Source: Pseudomonas sp. Bc-h
GTDB lineage: Bacteria > Pseudomonadota > Gammaproteobacteria > Pseudomonadales > Pseudomonadaceae
Direction of reading: 5' to 3'
Length of the DNA stretch: 64,000 nt
Assembly (NCBI RefSeq): GCF_002080045.1
Contig: NZ_MUIN01000006.1
Location: forward strand, 451,093-515,092
The position numbers and the translations under genes are program-made. Under the pieces are notes generated by a model that saw only the letters and a list, made by a program, of their open reading frames with translations, made no database searches and had not been told where the DNA came from. The stretch's first letter is position 1; every line of letters starts with the position of its first letter. Of this stretch, positions 24,827 through 35,089 are shown piece by piece.

Positions 24827-27016
24827 TCAGCTCCCTGCAACGTCTTCCTTCTTCCCACCCACCCCGCTCACACTCCCGCCACTGGTGCTGACCTGCACAT
24901 TCAAACGCGGCGTCGCCAGGTCCATGCCGGCTTCATCCAGATAGCGTTTGAGCGACAGGTTGAACGCCCGGGACACTTCCCATTGCTTGATCGGCGCAGT
25001 CTTGAAGCGCGCACGCAGGATCGCGTTACCCGACTCGAAACTCTCCACCCCCTGAATCTCCAGTGGCGACCAGATATTGCGTCGTTGCAGCGGATCGGTG
25101 CGCATCTTCTGGCCGACGTCGCGGATCATTTTCAGCGCGTCGTCGATGTTCATGTTCGACGGAATGGCGATGCGGAAGATCGCGTAGCCAAATTCCCGCG
25201 AGTAGTTCTGGATGCTCTTGATTTCGCTGAACGGGATGGTATGAACGATGCCGTCGATATCGCGCAGGCGCACCGTGCGGATGGTCAGCCCTTCGACCGT
25301 GCCCAGGTGTCCGCCGACGTCCACGTAATCGTCGATCGCCAGCGAGTCTTCGATGATGATGAACAGGCCGGTGATCAGGTCCGCTACCAGCGATTGCGCA
25401 CCGAAGCCGATGGCCAGACCGATCACACCGGCACCAGCCAGCAGTGGCGTGACGTTCATGCCCATGTTCGCCAGCGCGACGATCACCGCGATGATGAAAA
25501 TGGTCACGAACAGCACATTGCGGATCAGCGGCATCATGGTTTGCGCGCGAGCGTTGGCCAAGCCTTTGCGCGAGCGGGTGAGGGCATGGTGAATCGCGGT
25601 GTCGGCCAGAATCCAGATCAGCCAGGCAAATATCAGCGTCGTCGCCAGCCCGATGATGCGCACGCTGATGTCGTGGCCGTCACCCTCGGAAAAACGCACC
25701 AGGGACAAGCCCCAGACCCGCAGACCCAGTTCGATGAACAGCAGCCACACCAGCAGATGCGCCACGGTGTAGAAAAAGCTCTTGAGACGATCCGAGTACA
25801 GCGCATGGCGTCGGTGACCGTGTGCCGGCTTTTGCGAGTGGCGGCGCACCAGGCCGTTGATGACCATGCACAGCACCAAGAGCACGGTGCAGATCAGCGA
25901 CTGGCGTAACGCGGTGCTGGTATCGCCTGCCGAGAAGAACGTGGCGAACAGCGACACACCCACCAGTACCAGCGCGGGCAGGTACCAGAAGCTGCCCAGC
26001 ACCTCGATGGTGTCGCTCAGGGCACGGCGTTTGAGGCGGCGGGACAACGGCTGATTGCGGATCAAATGCGCGATCGGCCGACGGAAACGGATGATGAACA
26101 GCCCCGTAGACACGGCTGCCATGACGTTGGCCAGAGTTGCGGCGGTGTGCGCCAGATGCACGCCAAGGCTTGCCACCAGACGCGGATCGCTCAGGGCTTC
26201 ACCGAACGCGGCAAAACTGCCGATCCACCACAGTGGGCGGAACGCCTGATGCCGCAGAATGTGCAACGCCTGATGCCGGTGCGGGCCGTCGAGCAGCGAG
26301 AACGCGATCACGCAGATCGCCGAAAACAGGGTGCCTACCACCAAGGCGTAAGCCAGCACCATGGCCAGGTCACGGCCCAGCGACGGCGGCAGCGAGTAAC
26401 TGAGGTAAACCGTGATCACCAGCGCGATCAGCCAGGGCCCCAGCTTGCGCAGGGCAAAGCGCAGCATGTCCGTGGGGCGGGGATGTTGCGGCAGCTCCTC
26501 CGACAGACCGAAGCGTACGCGCACCCGATGACTGAGCCAGATCAGCGCGGCGGCCAACAGGCTCCACAACGCGATGACCAAGGCAAAGCTGAAGATGATC
26601 GGCCACCATTGGTTGGCGGGGAGCATCAGGTCCATCAGCTCCTGCTCGGCCATCGCTACTTCATCGCCCCAGCGGCTGAGCGGGCTGTCTTCACCGGTGA
26701 ACTGCTTCTCGAATTCCCCCAGCGTACTGCCGATGAGCCCGAGGACACCTTGCTCTGCGGTGGGTTGGGCCTTTTTGGTGGCGTCGCGAAGCTTCTTCAA
26801 ATCATCCAGCAGCTTGCTGCGCTGCTGGTCGTTTTCCAGCGAAGTGATCACCTCATCCAGCGACTGGCCCAGCGGCTCCTGCGCTTGTGGCTGGGCTTTC
26901 TGGCCACTCAACAGGCTGGGCAGCCCGGCGGCCTGGGTGAGCGCGACGGGAAACAATGCCAGCAGACAAATCAGCAACAGACGCGGCAGGACGGACAGGC
27001 GGGCAGAAACAATCAC
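24827..27016 (-). CDS. MscS-family mechanosensitive channel (large)
   Basis: A 729-residue channel protein. A signal peptide (RLLLICLLALFPVALTQAAG) is followed by a periplasmic region with a coiled-coil-like charged stretch. About nine or ten membrane segments follow, and then the conserved MscS core: the pore helix GAGVIGLAIGFGAQSLVADLITG near residue 530 (quoted in part) and the beta domain (IDDYVDVGGHLGTVEGLTIR). The C-terminus is a cytoplasmic cage domain. Such channels release solutes on hypo-osmotic shock. The start is uncertain; I use GTG 27016, which opens the signal peptide. Neighbouring betaine genes make an osmotic theme plausible. Confidence 0.85.
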   Translation of the reverse strand: MIVSARLSVLPRLLLICLLALFPVALTQAAGLPSLLSGQKAQPQAQEPLGQSLDEVITSLENDQQRSKLLDDLKKLRDATKKAQPTAEQGVLGLIGSTLGEFEKQFTGEDSPLSRWGDEVAMAEQELMDLMLPANQWWPIIFSFALVIALWSLLAAALIWLSHRVRVRFGLSEELPQHPRPTDMLRFALRKLGPWLIALVITVYLSYSLPPSLGRDLAMVLAYALVVGTLFSAICVIAFSLLDGPHRHQALHILRHQAFRPLWWIGSFAAFGEALSDPRLVASLGVHLAHTAATLANVMAAVSTGLFIIRFRRPIAHLIRNQPLSRRLKRRALSDTIEVLGSFWYLPALVLVGVSLFATFFSAGDTSTALRQSLICTVLLVLCMVINGLVRRHSQKPAHGHRRHALYSDRLKSFFYTVAHLLVWLLFIELGLRVWGLSLVRFSEGDGHDISVRIIGLATTLIFAWLIWILADTAIHHALTRSRKGLANARAQTMMPLIRNVLFVTIFIIAVIVALANMGMNVTPLLAGAGVIGLAIGFGAQSLVADLITGLFIIIEDSLAIDDYVDVGGHLGTVEGLTIRTVRLRDIDGIVHTIPFSEIKSIQNYSREFGYAIFRIAIPSNMNIDDALKMIRDVGQKMRTDPLQRRNIWSPLEIQGVESFESGNAILRARFKTAPIKQWEVSRAFNLSLKRYLDEAGMDLATPRLNVQVSTSGGSVSGVGGKKEDVAGS

Positions 27017-27168
27017 CAGGCAATGAACCTCGAATCGACAGGCACCTGACGCGGCCACGCGAAGCCAGCCGGGGCGTTCAGGCAGGACTGGTGAGTTTAC
27101 GAGTGGCGCCTGGCATTGGCGAGAAGCATTTTGCGCGGTGGCTCGTAAAGCCCGCGGGCGTCATCGCT

Positions 27169-27333
27169 TCATGTGAGCTTGTCCATGATCTGCACCGCGG
27201 CCGTGCCAAGCATCAGCAACATACCCAGTGTGATCGACGCCACGCCGCTGCGGTACTCGCGATAGCTGAAGCCGATACACAACAGCAGCATGCCAACGAC
27301 GACTGGAATCAGAAGGGAAAAATACTCGTCCAT
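27169..27333 (-). CDS. Small two-segment membrane protein
   Basis: A 54-residue protein with two hydrophobic segments (about residues 5-21 and 31-48) joined by a basic turn (YREYRSG). The start ATG at 27333 is preceded by purine-rich AGAGAGTCATC. No family recognised. The hydrophobic pattern and position in its own spacer support a real gene; function is unknown. Confidence 0.5.
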   Translation of the reverse strand: MDEYFSLLIPVVVGMLLLCIGFSYREYRSGVASITLGMLLMLGTAAVQIMDKLT

Positions 27334-27436
27334 GATGACTGACTCTCTGTTGGGGACAGATACAGACAGTCTAGGTCGGATTTTGCAGGGACGTGTGACC
27401 GAGGTCATGGATGCGCAAAGATCACCCCCTGTGCAC

Positions 27437-27466
27437 TCCGGCAAGCCGGATTGCTACAGGGGATGT
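27437..27466. repeat. Single REP arm, family B
   Basis: CTCCGGCAAGCCGGATTGCTACAGGG matches one arm of the family-B REPINs; no inverted partner is visible within 100 bases. It lies just beyond the 3' end of apeB. Confidence 0.6.
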
Positions 27467-27471
27467 GGTGC

Positions 27472-28761
27472 TTACGGCAGCTCGGTGCTCGCATAAAACG
27501 CTGACAGTACCTTCACCAGATGCGCCAGGTCCTGGCTGCCCGCCAGCTCGCGGATCGAGTGCATGGCGAAGGTCGGCAGGCCGATGTCCACGGTGCGCAC
27601 GCCCAGATGTCCGGCGGTGATCGGGCCGATGGTCGAACCGCACGCCATGTCGGTGCGTACCACGAAACTCTGCACCGGTACTTCTTCAGCCATGCACAGA
27701 TGACGGAAGAACCCGGCGGTTTCGCTGTTGGTGGCGTAGCGCTGGTTGGTGTTGACCTTGATCACCGGGCCCGCGTTGAGTTTCGGACCGTGATTGCCGT
27801 CGTGCTTGTCGGCGTAGTTCGGGTGAACGCCGTGGGCGTTGTCGGCGGAGATCAACAGCGACTTCTGGATGGTGCGCACGTAGTCGTCGCTTTCCGGCAG
27901 CAGACGTTGCAGCACTTGCTCCAGCATCGGGCCGTCGGCGCCACAGGCCGAGGTCGAACCGACTTCTTCGTGGTCGGTGCAGATCAGCAGGCAGGTCTCG
28001 TCGCCATCGGCATTGAGCAGCGCTTGCAGACCGGCAAAGCACGACAGCAGGTTGTCCAGACGCGCGCCAGCGATGAAGTCGCCGTTTAGGCCGATGACTG
28101 CAGCGCTTTGGGTGTCGTAGAAACTCAGCTCGTAATCGAGCACCACATCGGCGTTCAGACCGTGCTCGCGGGCCAGTTGGTCAGTGAGCAGGGCGCGGAA
28201 GTCGGCGCGCTCGTCGCCCGCAACCTGGGCGAGGATCGGCGGAAGTTCGTTCTGCGGATTGATCGGCCAGCCTTCGTTGGCGGTGCGATTGAGGTGGATC
28301 GCCAGGTTCGGGATGATCGCAATCGGCAACTTGAAATCGATCAGTTGGCTTTCGACTTTGCCATCTCGGCGGAAGGTGACACGGCCGGCCAGCGACAGGT
28401 CGCGGTCGAACCACGGAGCGAGCAGGGCGCCGCCGTAGACTTCGACACCCAATTGCCAGAAGCCCTGACGTTGCAGTTCAGGCTGGGGCTTGACCCGCAG
28501 GCATGGGCTGTCGGTGTGGGCGCCGACCAGTCGGATGCCGCCGATCAGGGGAGAGAGACGGCCCAGCTTGAAAGCGACGATGGAAGAGTCGTTACGGGTG
28601 ACGTAGTAGCGGCCACCGGCTTCGGTGTGCCATGGCTCACGCTCGTCCAGACGCTGATAACCGGCGCCTTCCAGACGTTGTACCAAGCTTGCGGTGGCAT
28701 GAAACGGGGTGGGAGAGGCCTTGAGGAAATCGATCAGGCCTTGGTTCAACTCTTCGCGCAT
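27472..28761 (-). CDS. apeB: M18 family aminopeptidase
   Basis: A 429-residue cytosolic zinc aminopeptidase that prefers acidic N-terminal residues. Family motifs are [14 protein letters not shown] near residue 79 (first metal His), [18 protein letters not shown] near residue 262 and the C-terminal [10 protein letters not shown] block with the last metal His. Length is normal. ATG 28761 has GGAG ten bases upstream. It is monocistronic, with a REP arm behind it. Confidence 0.92.
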   Translation of the reverse strand: MREELNQGLIDFLKASPTPFHATASLVQRLEGAGYQRLDEREPWHTEAGGRYYVTRNDSSIVAFKLGRLSPLIGGIRLVGAHTDSPCLRVKPQPELQRQGFWQLGVEVYGGALLAPWFDRDLSLAGRVTFRRDGKVESQLIDFKLPIAIIPNLAIHLNRTANEGWPINPQNELPPILAQVAGDERADFRALLTDQLAREHGLNADVVLDYELSFYDTQSAAVIGLNGDFIAGARLDNLLSCFAGLQALLNADGDETCLLICTDHEEVGSTSACGADGPMLEQVLQRLLPESDDYVRTIQKSLLISADNAHGVHPNYADKHDGNHGPKLNAGPVIKVNTNQRYATNSETAGFFRHLCMAEEVPVQSFVVRTDMACGSTIGPITAGHLGVRTVDIGLPTFAMHSIRELAGSQDLAHLVKVLSAFYASTELP

Positions 28762-29037
28762 AAGTTACTCCAGACAGCAATGGCGGGAGTTTACCGTATT
28801 GGGGCGCGTTGTGTGCTAGCGGCTTGGATCAATGTTCCTTTTTGTGGCCTAAGGGGGGGCATGTTTGTTGAAAAGAGAAGCAAAATGCACGGGATAGAGG
28901 TTGTGCGCCTCTGTTGTATTGAAACGTTTGTTTGGGGCTTGCTAAGTTAATTGGGCCAGCTTGCTCTATGGCGTTGTGTTGTTGTCTCAGGGGGGGCATG
29001 GGTCACGGCCTGCAGTCCGTAACTCATGAACTTGGCA

Positions 29038-29412
29038 TTACTCTACGAAGTGAACAGCTAGCCACTGTTCAGCAAAGGTTTCTTTACCTTCTGGGTTGCG
29101 GATCTTGTACTTGAGGCCGATGGTCACGTTTTTCCAGTTAGAGGCGGACATCGGGTGAAACTCTACTTCCTGATAGTCATGGCCAGGTTTTACTTTGATT
29201 CCAGGGCTCACTGGAGGTGGAATGGGCTTTCCTCTAGGCATCAGATAATGGAAGTGTATTTCGTCCTTGTCAGTGAGGCCCTTCACGCGAACCCTCAACT
29301 TCATTGGAGTGGTTTCCAGCGTCCGATACGACACTACCATCTGTGGATACTTTAATAATTCCGCCGGGATGGTTTCAGATTTTTCGGATTCTCTGTCGGA
29401 AGATAATGTCAT
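29038..29412 (-). CDS. Hypothetical 124-residue soluble protein
   Basis: A small hydrophilic protein with no signal or membrane segment. Its sequence (KLRVRVKGLTDKDEIHFHY, PMSASNWKNVTIGLKYK) suggests an all-beta fold, but I recognise no family. Codon use is more AT-rich than its neighbours and the flanking spacers are AT-rich too, which suggests recent acquisition. A purine-rich AAGGAA lies about seven bases before ATG 29412. The neighbours on both sides are housekeeping genes that offer no hint of role. Confidence 0.6.
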   Translation of the reverse strand: MTLSSDRESEKSETIPAELLKYPQMVVSYRTLETTPMKLRVRVKGLTDKDEIHFHYLMPRGKPIPPPVSPGIKVKPGHDYQEVEFHPMSASNWKNVTIGLKYKIRNPEGKETFAEQWLAVHFVE

Positions 29413-29613
29413 GGCTGCATTCCTTGGATAGTGAGTTTGCAGGGAAAGTATAAGGCAGCGCAGGAATATGGGCCATTGTGTACTGGAGTTTGGATTAGAT
29501 GAAGTGGCGATTATCTTAATCGCGATTAGTGATATCGATTGCTACTTCAATATGTTCAAGAATGACGTGGCTGGGGACCTTGTATCGAAGCGCCCCCAAA
29601 ACTTACTACCTAT

Positions 29614-30249
29614 TCAAAACGGCGCAGGACACTCAAACCGCAACCGCTTACCCGTCCCTGGATGGGTAAAGGTCAACATGCTTGCATGCAGACACAACCG
29701 CGGGTACGCCGCCAATGCCTCGGGGTGCGCATACAACCCGTCTCCCAACAGCGGATGCCCGATCGACAACATGTGCACCCGCAACTGATGCGAACGCCCG
29801 GTAATCGGCGTCAGTTCGACCCGGCAGTGGGTGTCATACCGCTCCAGCACCTTCCAGAACGTCAGCGCGTGCTTGCCGAGTTCATGATCGACCACATGTC
29901 GCGGCTTGGTTGGCGGGTCGTAACGCAGCGGCAGATCGATGCTGCCACTGTCCAGTTCGGGTTGCCCCCAGGCCAGCGCGGTATAGGCCTTTTCGGTTTC
30001 GCGGTCATGAAACTGCCGAGACAGCTCTCGGTGGGTATCCGCATCGCGAGCCAGCAGGATGATGCCGGACGTTTCCCAGTCCAGCCGGTGAACGATCCGC
30101 GCCTCGGGATAGCCGTTTTCCTGCAGACGGGTAATCAGGCAGTCCTTGTTGTCGTCGGCGCGACCGGGCACCGAGAGCAGCAGGGTGGGCTTGTTCACCA
30201 CCAGAACGGCATCGTCCTGATGGAGAATGTGAACATTGGACAGCGGCAT
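29614..30249 (-). CDS. RluA-family pseudouridine synthase
   Basis: A 211-residue synthase without an S4 domain. The catalytic motif HRLDWETSGIILLA is near residue 54 (Asp nucleophile) and the family block ITGRSHQLRVHMLSIGHPLLGD near 150 (quoted in part). It is close in size and sequence to RluA, which modifies 23S rRNA position 746 and tRNA position 32, but paralogues exist, so I leave the symbol open. It follows the min operon on the same strand after a hairpin. Confidence 0.85.
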   Translation of the reverse strand: MPLSNVHILHQDDAVLVVNKPTLLLSVPGRADDNKDCLITRLQENGYPEARIVHRLDWETSGIILLARDADTHRELSRQFHDRETEKAYTALAWGQPELDSGSIDLPLRYDPPTKPRHVVDHELGKHALTFWKVLERYDTHCRVELTPITGRSHQLRVHMLSIGHPLLGDGLYAHPEALAAYPRLCLHASMLTFTHPGTGKRLRFECPAPF

Positions 30250-30291
30250 CGATCAGCCTCGTAGCTAAAAACAGGGGCGTAACAAACGCCG

Positions 30292-30346
30292 ACGGCGGCT
30301 CGCCCGCCACAATCCCTCGAAAGGATCATGGCGACCGAGCCGCCGT
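30292..30346 (-). terminator. Candidate terminator of the min operon
   Basis: Perfect 11-base inverted arms ACGGCGGCTCG and CGAGCCGCCGT enclose about 33 bases that can also pair in part. On the minus strand the hairpin is followed by CGGCGTTTGTT. It lies just after minE and before the pseudouridine synthase gene. Confidence 0.5.
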
Positions 30347-30363
30347 GGCGACTGCCTTTTCGA

Positions 30364-30618
30364 TCAACGATCAGGCAGGGTGATATTGAGTTCCAGAATC
30401 GAGCAGCTGCCGTCGTTTTCCAGGGCGACATGCACGTCATCGTTGCCGATATTGACGTACTTGCGAATCACCTCGACCAGCTCCTTCTGCAAGGCTGGCA
30501 GGTAGTCCGGGGTGCTGCGTTGGCCGCGTTCGTGCGCCACGATGATCTGTAGACGCTCTTTCGCTACCGACGCGGTGCTGGGCTTTTTGTTGGCACGAAA
30601 GAAGTCAAAAATACTCAT
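30364..30618 (-). CDS. minE: Cell division topological specificity factor MinE
   Basis: An 84-residue protein. The N-terminal membrane/MinD-binding helix (MSIFDFFRA) is followed by the anti-MinCD region ([17 protein letters not shown]) and a C-terminal dimerisation domain with [14 protein letters not shown]. MinE stimulates MinD ATPase and drives the pole-to-pole oscillation that keeps MinC away from mid-cell. Its start overlaps the minD stop (TAATG), so the two are coupled. Length is normal. Confidence 0.96.
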   Translation of the reverse strand: MSIFDFFRANKKPSTASVAKERLQIIVAHERGQRSTPDYLPALQKELVEVIRKYVNIGNDDVHVALENDGSCSILELNITLPDR

Positions 30619-31430
30619 TAATTACCCCCGAACAGACGTTCGAAAAATCCTTTTTTCTGTACGTCCAGGAAGCGGTGCTCGCGGTCTTTGCCCAACAGGC
30701 GGTCGACTGCATCGCTGTATGCCTGGCCAGCGTCGCTCTGGTCGTCGAGGATGACCGGGACGCCCTGGTTGGATGCCTTCAGCACGGCCTGGGATTCCGG
30801 GATCACGCCCAGCAGGGTCACGGCCAGGATTTCCTTCACGTCTTCAACGCCCAGCATCTCGCCCTTGCTCACGCGCTCAGGGTTGTAGCGGGTCAGAAGC
30901 AGATGTTCCTTGATCGGGTCTTCGTTACGCTCGGCGCGGCGCGATTTGCTGGCCAGCAGGCCCAGCATGCGGTCCGAGTCACGTACCGAGGAGACTTCCG
31001 GGTTGGTCACGACGATCGCTTCGTCAGCGAAGTACATCGCCAGGTGAGCGCCCGTTTCGATACCGGCAGGGGAGTCGCAGACGATGTACTCGAAGGACTC
31101 CTTGAGTTCCATCAGGACTTTTTCCACGCCGTCCTTGGTCAGCGCTTCCTTGTCACGGGTCTGGCTGGCGGCCAGCACGTACAGGCCTTCGATCTTCTTG
31201 TCCTTGATCAGGGCCTGTTGCAGGTTGGCTTCGCCGTTGACCACGTTGACGAAGTCATAAACGACGCGACGCTCGCAACCCATGATCAGGTCGAGGTTAC
31301 GCAGACCGACGTCGAAGTCGACGATGACTGTTTTGTGGCCGCGCAGAGCGAGGCCGGTACCGATAGCGGCGCTGGTGGTGGTCTTGCCCACACCACCCTT
31401 GCCGGATGTAACCACGAGAATCTTGGCCAA
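30618..31430 (-). CDS. minD: Septum site-determining ATPase MinD
   Basis: A 270-residue deviant-Walker ATPase (KGGVGKTT, residues 10-17) that binds the membrane through a C-terminal amphipathic helix ([11 protein letters not shown]) and recruits MinC. Other motifs are [12 protein letters not shown] near residue 38 and CDSPAGIE near 118. It is separated from minC by 199 bases, longer than usual for one operon, so minDE may have an additional promoter in that spacer. Confidence 0.97.
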   Translation of the reverse strand: MAKILVVTSGKGGVGKTTTSAAIGTGLALRGHKTVIVDFDVGLRNLDLIMGCERRVVYDFVNVVNGEANLQQALIKDKKIEGLYVLAASQTRDKEALTKDGVEKVLMELKESFEYIVCDSPAGIETGAHLAMYFADEAIVVTNPEVSSVRDSDRMLGLLASKSRRAERNEDPIKEHLLLTRYNPERVSKGEMLGVEDVKEILAVTLLGVIPESQAVLKASNQGVPVILDDQSDAGQAYSDAVDRLLGKDREHRFLDVQKKGFFERLFGGN

Positions 31431-31629
31431 GGTGAATCACCCCTAGAGGAAAAGGACTTTTGTGTCCCTGAAGAGCCCCTCGTGACGCAGCGTTACCCGA
31501 GCAACGGTGGAAACCAGAACCCGTATCGGGATCATGATTCGAGAAAAACCGACAACTAAACGGATTTCCTTTCCCTTTGCATCGTTTTCGCGACGAATCA
31601 GAGCGGCTTTGAAAATGGCGCAGTATCCG

Positions 31630-32376
31630 TTAAAGACGGGTGATGTTCAACACGTCGCCGGACAGACTGACCTGTACCCCGGCCCCCCACAGAGGATCTC
31701 TGCGCAAGTCTTCGGAAACCTTGTATTGCCCGGCGATGGAGACCAGTTCGGCGACCATTTGCTGGCAGAAAATCCGCGCTTTGGTATCGCCTTTGATGCC
31801 TGCCAGGGCCCGGCCCCGCATGGGACCATACACATGGATGTTGCCATCGGCGAGAAGTTCCGCGCCGGGGCTGACCGAGGAAATCACCACCAGATCCGAA
31901 CCTTGGGCATAAATCTGCTGACCGCCGCGCACGGGAGCCGTGATTATCTTGGTCGGCTTGATCAGAGGCTCGGGTGGTTTGACGATCACTTCCGGCTTTT
32001 TCTTCACTTCGCCTTCCGTCGGATCGAGTGCTCTTTCCCGCGCACCCGATGGTGGCAGAACGGGCAGGTCAATGGCGATGGCGGCGGCGATGTCCTCGAT
32101 CCGGTTGGCGCGGATGGCCAGCGTGCGCAGACCATGCTGACGGCAGATGCGCATCATGGTCGGCAGATCGATCGCGCCTTCGTTGGGTGGCAGCTTGTCC
32201 AGCGCCAGCACCAGCGGGGTATTGCTGAAGAAGTTCGGGGCCTGGGCGACTTTTGCCGCCAACTGACGATCCAGCGCTTCGAGGTTGTTGCGGGCCAGTT
32301 CCAGCACGGTGATGGCCAGCATGCTGCCCTTCAGCTGGAACACGGGTTCCTTGTCTTGCAATTCGATTTGGCTCAT
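31630..32376 (-). CDS. minC: Septum site-determining protein MinC
   Basis: A 248-residue FtsZ antagonist. The N-terminal MinC_N domain ([19 protein letters not shown]) is joined by a proline-rich, charged linker (residues about 100-135) to the C-terminal beta-helix that dimerises and binds MinD ([14 protein letters not shown] near residue 195). The frame is open further upstream to 32442, but MSQIELQD is the expected N-terminus. It is divergent from lpxL. Confidence 0.95.
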   Translation of the reverse strand: MSQIELQDKEPVFQLKGSMLAITVLELARNNLEALDRQLAAKVAQAPNFFSNTPLVLALDKLPPNEGAIDLPTMMRICRQHGLRTLAIRANRIEDIAAAIAIDLPVLPPSGARERALDPTEGEVKKKPEVIVKPPEPLIKPTKIITAPVRGGQQIYAQGSDLVVISSVSPGAELLADGNIHVYGPMRGRALAGIKGDTKARIFCQQMVAELVSIAGQYKVSEDLRRDPLWGAGVQVSLSGDVLNITRL

Positions 32377-32521
32377 GTCGGCATACAGCGGCTTGTCGCT
32401 AAAAGTGCCGAGACTTATAACGAGAACGCCCGCGAGTCGCAAGGGAGCCGCAACCGACGAAGCGTCACGAATCCTGCCGAACCGATGTAGAATGCCCGCC
32501 TTTGCCTTGACGGAAGCTGTA

Positions 32522-33454
32522 ATGGATCGCCCGCGTTTTCGAGCCCGATTTCTTCACCCCCGCTTCTGGCCGCTGTGGCTGGGGCTGGGTTTGCTCTGGC
32601 TGATCGTACAGTTGCCGTTCCGTGTGCTGGTCGCGATCGGCCGGGCGCTCGGCGGCATCATGTACTACTTTGCCACCGATCGCCGGATCATTGCCGCGCG
32701 CAATCTGGAGTTGTGCTTCCCCCTGTATTCGAAGGCCAAGCGCAAACGCCTGCTCAAGGAAAACTTCGCGTCCACCGGCATCGCCTTCTTCGAGATGGCC
32801 ATGAGCTGGTGGTGGAGCCCGCAACGCCTGGCGAAACTGGCGCATATCGAAGGGTTGCAGCACCTCAAGCAGCCGCAACTTGAAGGGCAGGGCGTGATTC
32901 TCATGGCGCTGCACTTCACCACGCTCGAGATTGGCGCGGCCCTGCTTGGCCAGCAGCACACCATCGACGGCATGTACCGCGAGCACAAAAACGCGCTGTT
33001 CGATTACATCCAGCGTCGTGGCCGCGAGCGCCACAACATGGATTCCATCGCTGTCGAGCGCGAAGACGTGCGCGGCATGATCAAACAGCTGCGCAAGGGC
33101 CGAGCCATCTGGTACGCGCCGGATCAGGATTACGGCGCCAAGCAGAGCATCTTCGTGCCGCTGTTCGGCATTCCCGCTGCCACCGTGCCGGCCACCAGCA
33201 AATTCGCGACGCTGGGTCGCGCGCAAGTGGTGCCGTTCACGCAGGAGCGTCTGGCGGACGGCAGCGGCTACAAGCTGGTCATTCATCCGCCGCTGGAAAA
33301 CTTCCCCGGTGAAAGCGACGAAGCCGACTGCATACGCATCAATCAGTGGGTCGAGCGCGCTGTGACGGCCTGCCCCGAGCAGTATCTGTGGGCCCATCGG
33401 CGCTTCAAAAGTCGACCGCCGGGCGAGCCGAAGCTGTATAAAAAGCGTGGCTGA
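32522..33454 (+). CDS. lpxL: Lipid A biosynthesis lauroyl acyltransferase
   Basis: A 310-residue inner-membrane LPLAT-family enzyme that adds a secondary acyl chain to Kdo2-lipid IVA. It has an N-terminal membrane anchor ([19 protein letters not shown]), the catalytic HX4E motif in [10 protein letters not shown] near residue 137, and the downstream substrate motif [13 protein letters not shown] near 190. LpxL and LpxM paralogues are hard to tell apart by eye; HtrB/LpxL is the better fit. It is divergent from minC (145-base spacer) and followed 20 bases later by the patatin gene. Confidence 0.9.
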   Translation: MDRPRFRARFLHPRFWPLWLGLGLLWLIVQLPFRVLVAIGRALGGIMYYFATDRRIIAARNLELCFPLYSKAKRKRLLKENFASTGIAFFEMAMSWWWSPQRLAKLAHIEGLQHLKQPQLEGQGVILMALHFTTLEIGAALLGQQHTIDGMYREHKNALFDYIQRRGRERHNMDSIAVEREDVRGMIKQLRKGRAIWYAPDQDYGAKQSIFVPLFGIPAATVPATSKFATLGRAQVVPFTQERLADGSGYKLVIHPPLENFPGESDEADCIRINQWVERAVTACPEQYLWAHRRFKSRPPGEPKLYKKRG

Positions 33455-33474
33455 CATCAAGAACTGAGCCTTTC

Positions 33475-34725
33475 ATGACGACAAGCGCAACAGAACAAAA
33501 AACAGTCAACAGCGCTTCGACGGCCTCGCATGCCCCGGACACCATCGAGCCGGTCACCGGTCTGATTCTTTCCGGCGGTGGGGCCCGGGCGGCCTATCAG
33601 GTCGGCGTGCTGGCGGGGATCGCCGACCTGCTGCCGGTCGGTGCGAAAAATCCCTTTCCGGTGATCGTCGGTACCTCGGCGGGCGCCATCAATGCGGTAA
33701 AGCTGGCCAGTGGCGCCGCGCAATTTCGCACCGCAATCCACGAACTGACTGACTTCTGGCAGGGCTTTCGCAGCCATCAGGTGTTGCGCAGCGACTGGGT
33801 CGGGGTGATTCGGCAGGCCGCACGATTCTTTGGCCGAAGCCTGTTGGGCATCGGGCGCAAGCAGATTCCCGTCGCGTTGCTCAACAGCTCACCCTTGCGA
33901 GACCTGCTGACTGAACGGCTGAATCTGGCCGGTATCGACGAGGCCATCGAAGCCAGGCATTTGCGTGCGGTTGCCGTGACAGCGTTTGGTTACGAGTCGG
34001 GGCAGGCGGTCACGTTCTATCAGGGCAAAGGCACGATCGATTCCTGGCTTCGGCATCGACGGGTCGGCTTGCCCACCAAGCTGACTGTCGATCACCTGTT
34101 GGCGAGTTCAGCCATTCCGTTGTTGTTTGCACCGGTCAAACTCGAGCATGAGTATTTCGGCGACGGGGCTGTGCGTCAGTCGGCGCCGATCAGCCCGGCG
34201 TTGCACCTGGGCGCAAATCGCGTGCTGGTGGTGGGCGTCAGCGGCAACCCGCGCGGGCTCGGCGCCAATACCCCGGTGCAGCGAGCGGTGAGCGGCGTGC
34301 AGCCGAGTCTGGCGCAGATCGGTGGGCACATGCTCAACAGCACGTTCATCGACAGCCTTGAAAGCGATATCGAGTTGCTGGAGCGGCTCAACCTCCTCAG
34401 CCGCATGCTGCCAGACCCACATCAGCCTTCGCCGCAGGTTTCAGAGCAACCGACGCCCGCGCAATCGCTGGCGCCGGTGGAAGTCCTGGTCATCTCACCC
34501 AGCCAGCCCATCGACGAAATTGCCGCCCGCCATCGTCGCGAACTGCCCCCGGCATTGCGCACGTTTCTGCGCGGCCCGGGCGCGACGAAGACCAGCGGGG
34601 CAGGGGTGCTGAGTTATCTGCTGTTCGAATCGGGGTATTGCAGCGAACTGATCGAACTGGGCCGCCGCGACGCGATGGCCCAGAAGGAACAGTTGATGAG
34701 GTTTTTGCGATTGGGGGAACACTGA
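33475..34725 (+). CDS. Patatin-like phospholipase
   Basis: A 416-residue cytosolic or membrane-associated lipase. The oxyanion loop is LSGGGARAAYQVGVLAG near residue 32, the nucleophile lies in GTSAGAINAV near 65, and the catalytic Asp is in FGDGAVRQS near 227. There is no signal peptide. The 5' coding region has an A-rich run (GAACAAAAAACAG) resembling a Crc/Hfq-binding motif. It lies directly behind lpxL and may take part in envelope lipid turnover. Family-C repeats begin soon after its stop. Confidence 0.88.
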   Translation: MTTSATEQKTVNSASTASHAPDTIEPVTGLILSGGGARAAYQVGVLAGIADLLPVGAKNPFPVIVGTSAGAINAVKLASGAAQFRTAIHELTDFWQGFRSHQVLRSDWVGVIRQAARFFGRSLLGIGRKQIPVALLNSSPLRDLLTERLNLAGIDEAIEARHLRAVAVTAFGYESGQAVTFYQGKGTIDSWLRHRRVGLPTKLTVDHLLASSAIPLLFAPVKLEHEYFGDGAVRQSAPISPALHLGANRVLVVGVSGNPRGLGANTPVQRAVSGVQPSLAQIGGHMLNSTFIDSLESDIELLERLNLLSRMLPDPHQPSPQVSEQPTPAQSLAPVEVLVISPSQPIDEIAARHRRELPPALRTFLRGPGATKTSGAGVLSYLLFESGYCSELIELGRRDAMAQKEQLMRFLRLGEH

Positions 34726-34765
34726 TTTTCCGTAGCAGTCCGGGCCGTGGTCGGACGATTGCGGT

Positions 34766-35015
34766 CGGTCAGATGGCTCATCTGCTAACTGACAAGCCGC
34801 CATCGTCCGAATCGCGGCCCGTACCGTCGTGACCTCCGGCGTCTCCCACAAGAACCGCGTCTGGCGCTGGACCTGTGGGAGGTGCTGGAGCTGTGCGACA
34901 GCCGCGAATGCGGTGGGTCAGATGGCTCATCTGCTAACTGACACACTGCTATCGTCCGAATCGCGACCCGACAAGCCGCCATCGCTGCCGTCGTGACCTC
35001 CGGCGTCTCCCACAG
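34766..35015. repeat. Family-C REPIN-like element within a direct duplication
   Basis: A lone right arm lies at 34821-34850 and a full pair at 34873-35015 (left arm CTGTGGGAGGTGCTGGAG, right arm TCGCTGCCGTCGTGACCTCC and on). The interior segment GGTCAGATGGCTCATCTGCT is present twice (34766 and 34917), each followed by ATCGTCCGAATCGCG. The whole spacer 34726-35089 is built from these pieces; nothing coding is visible. Confidence 0.75.
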
Positions 35016-35089
35016 GTCCTGTGTCAGGATTGAAGAGCTGCGTTCGCTTTTGATTTCAAATAGCCCGCTGAAGGCGGAACGCTCGCTCC

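Noticed and set aside
27422..27470. CRISPR or attachment-site reading of the short repeats
   Set aside because: The repeats are single or inverted REP arms, not regularly spaced direct repeats, and no cas or integrase gene is present anywhere in the window.
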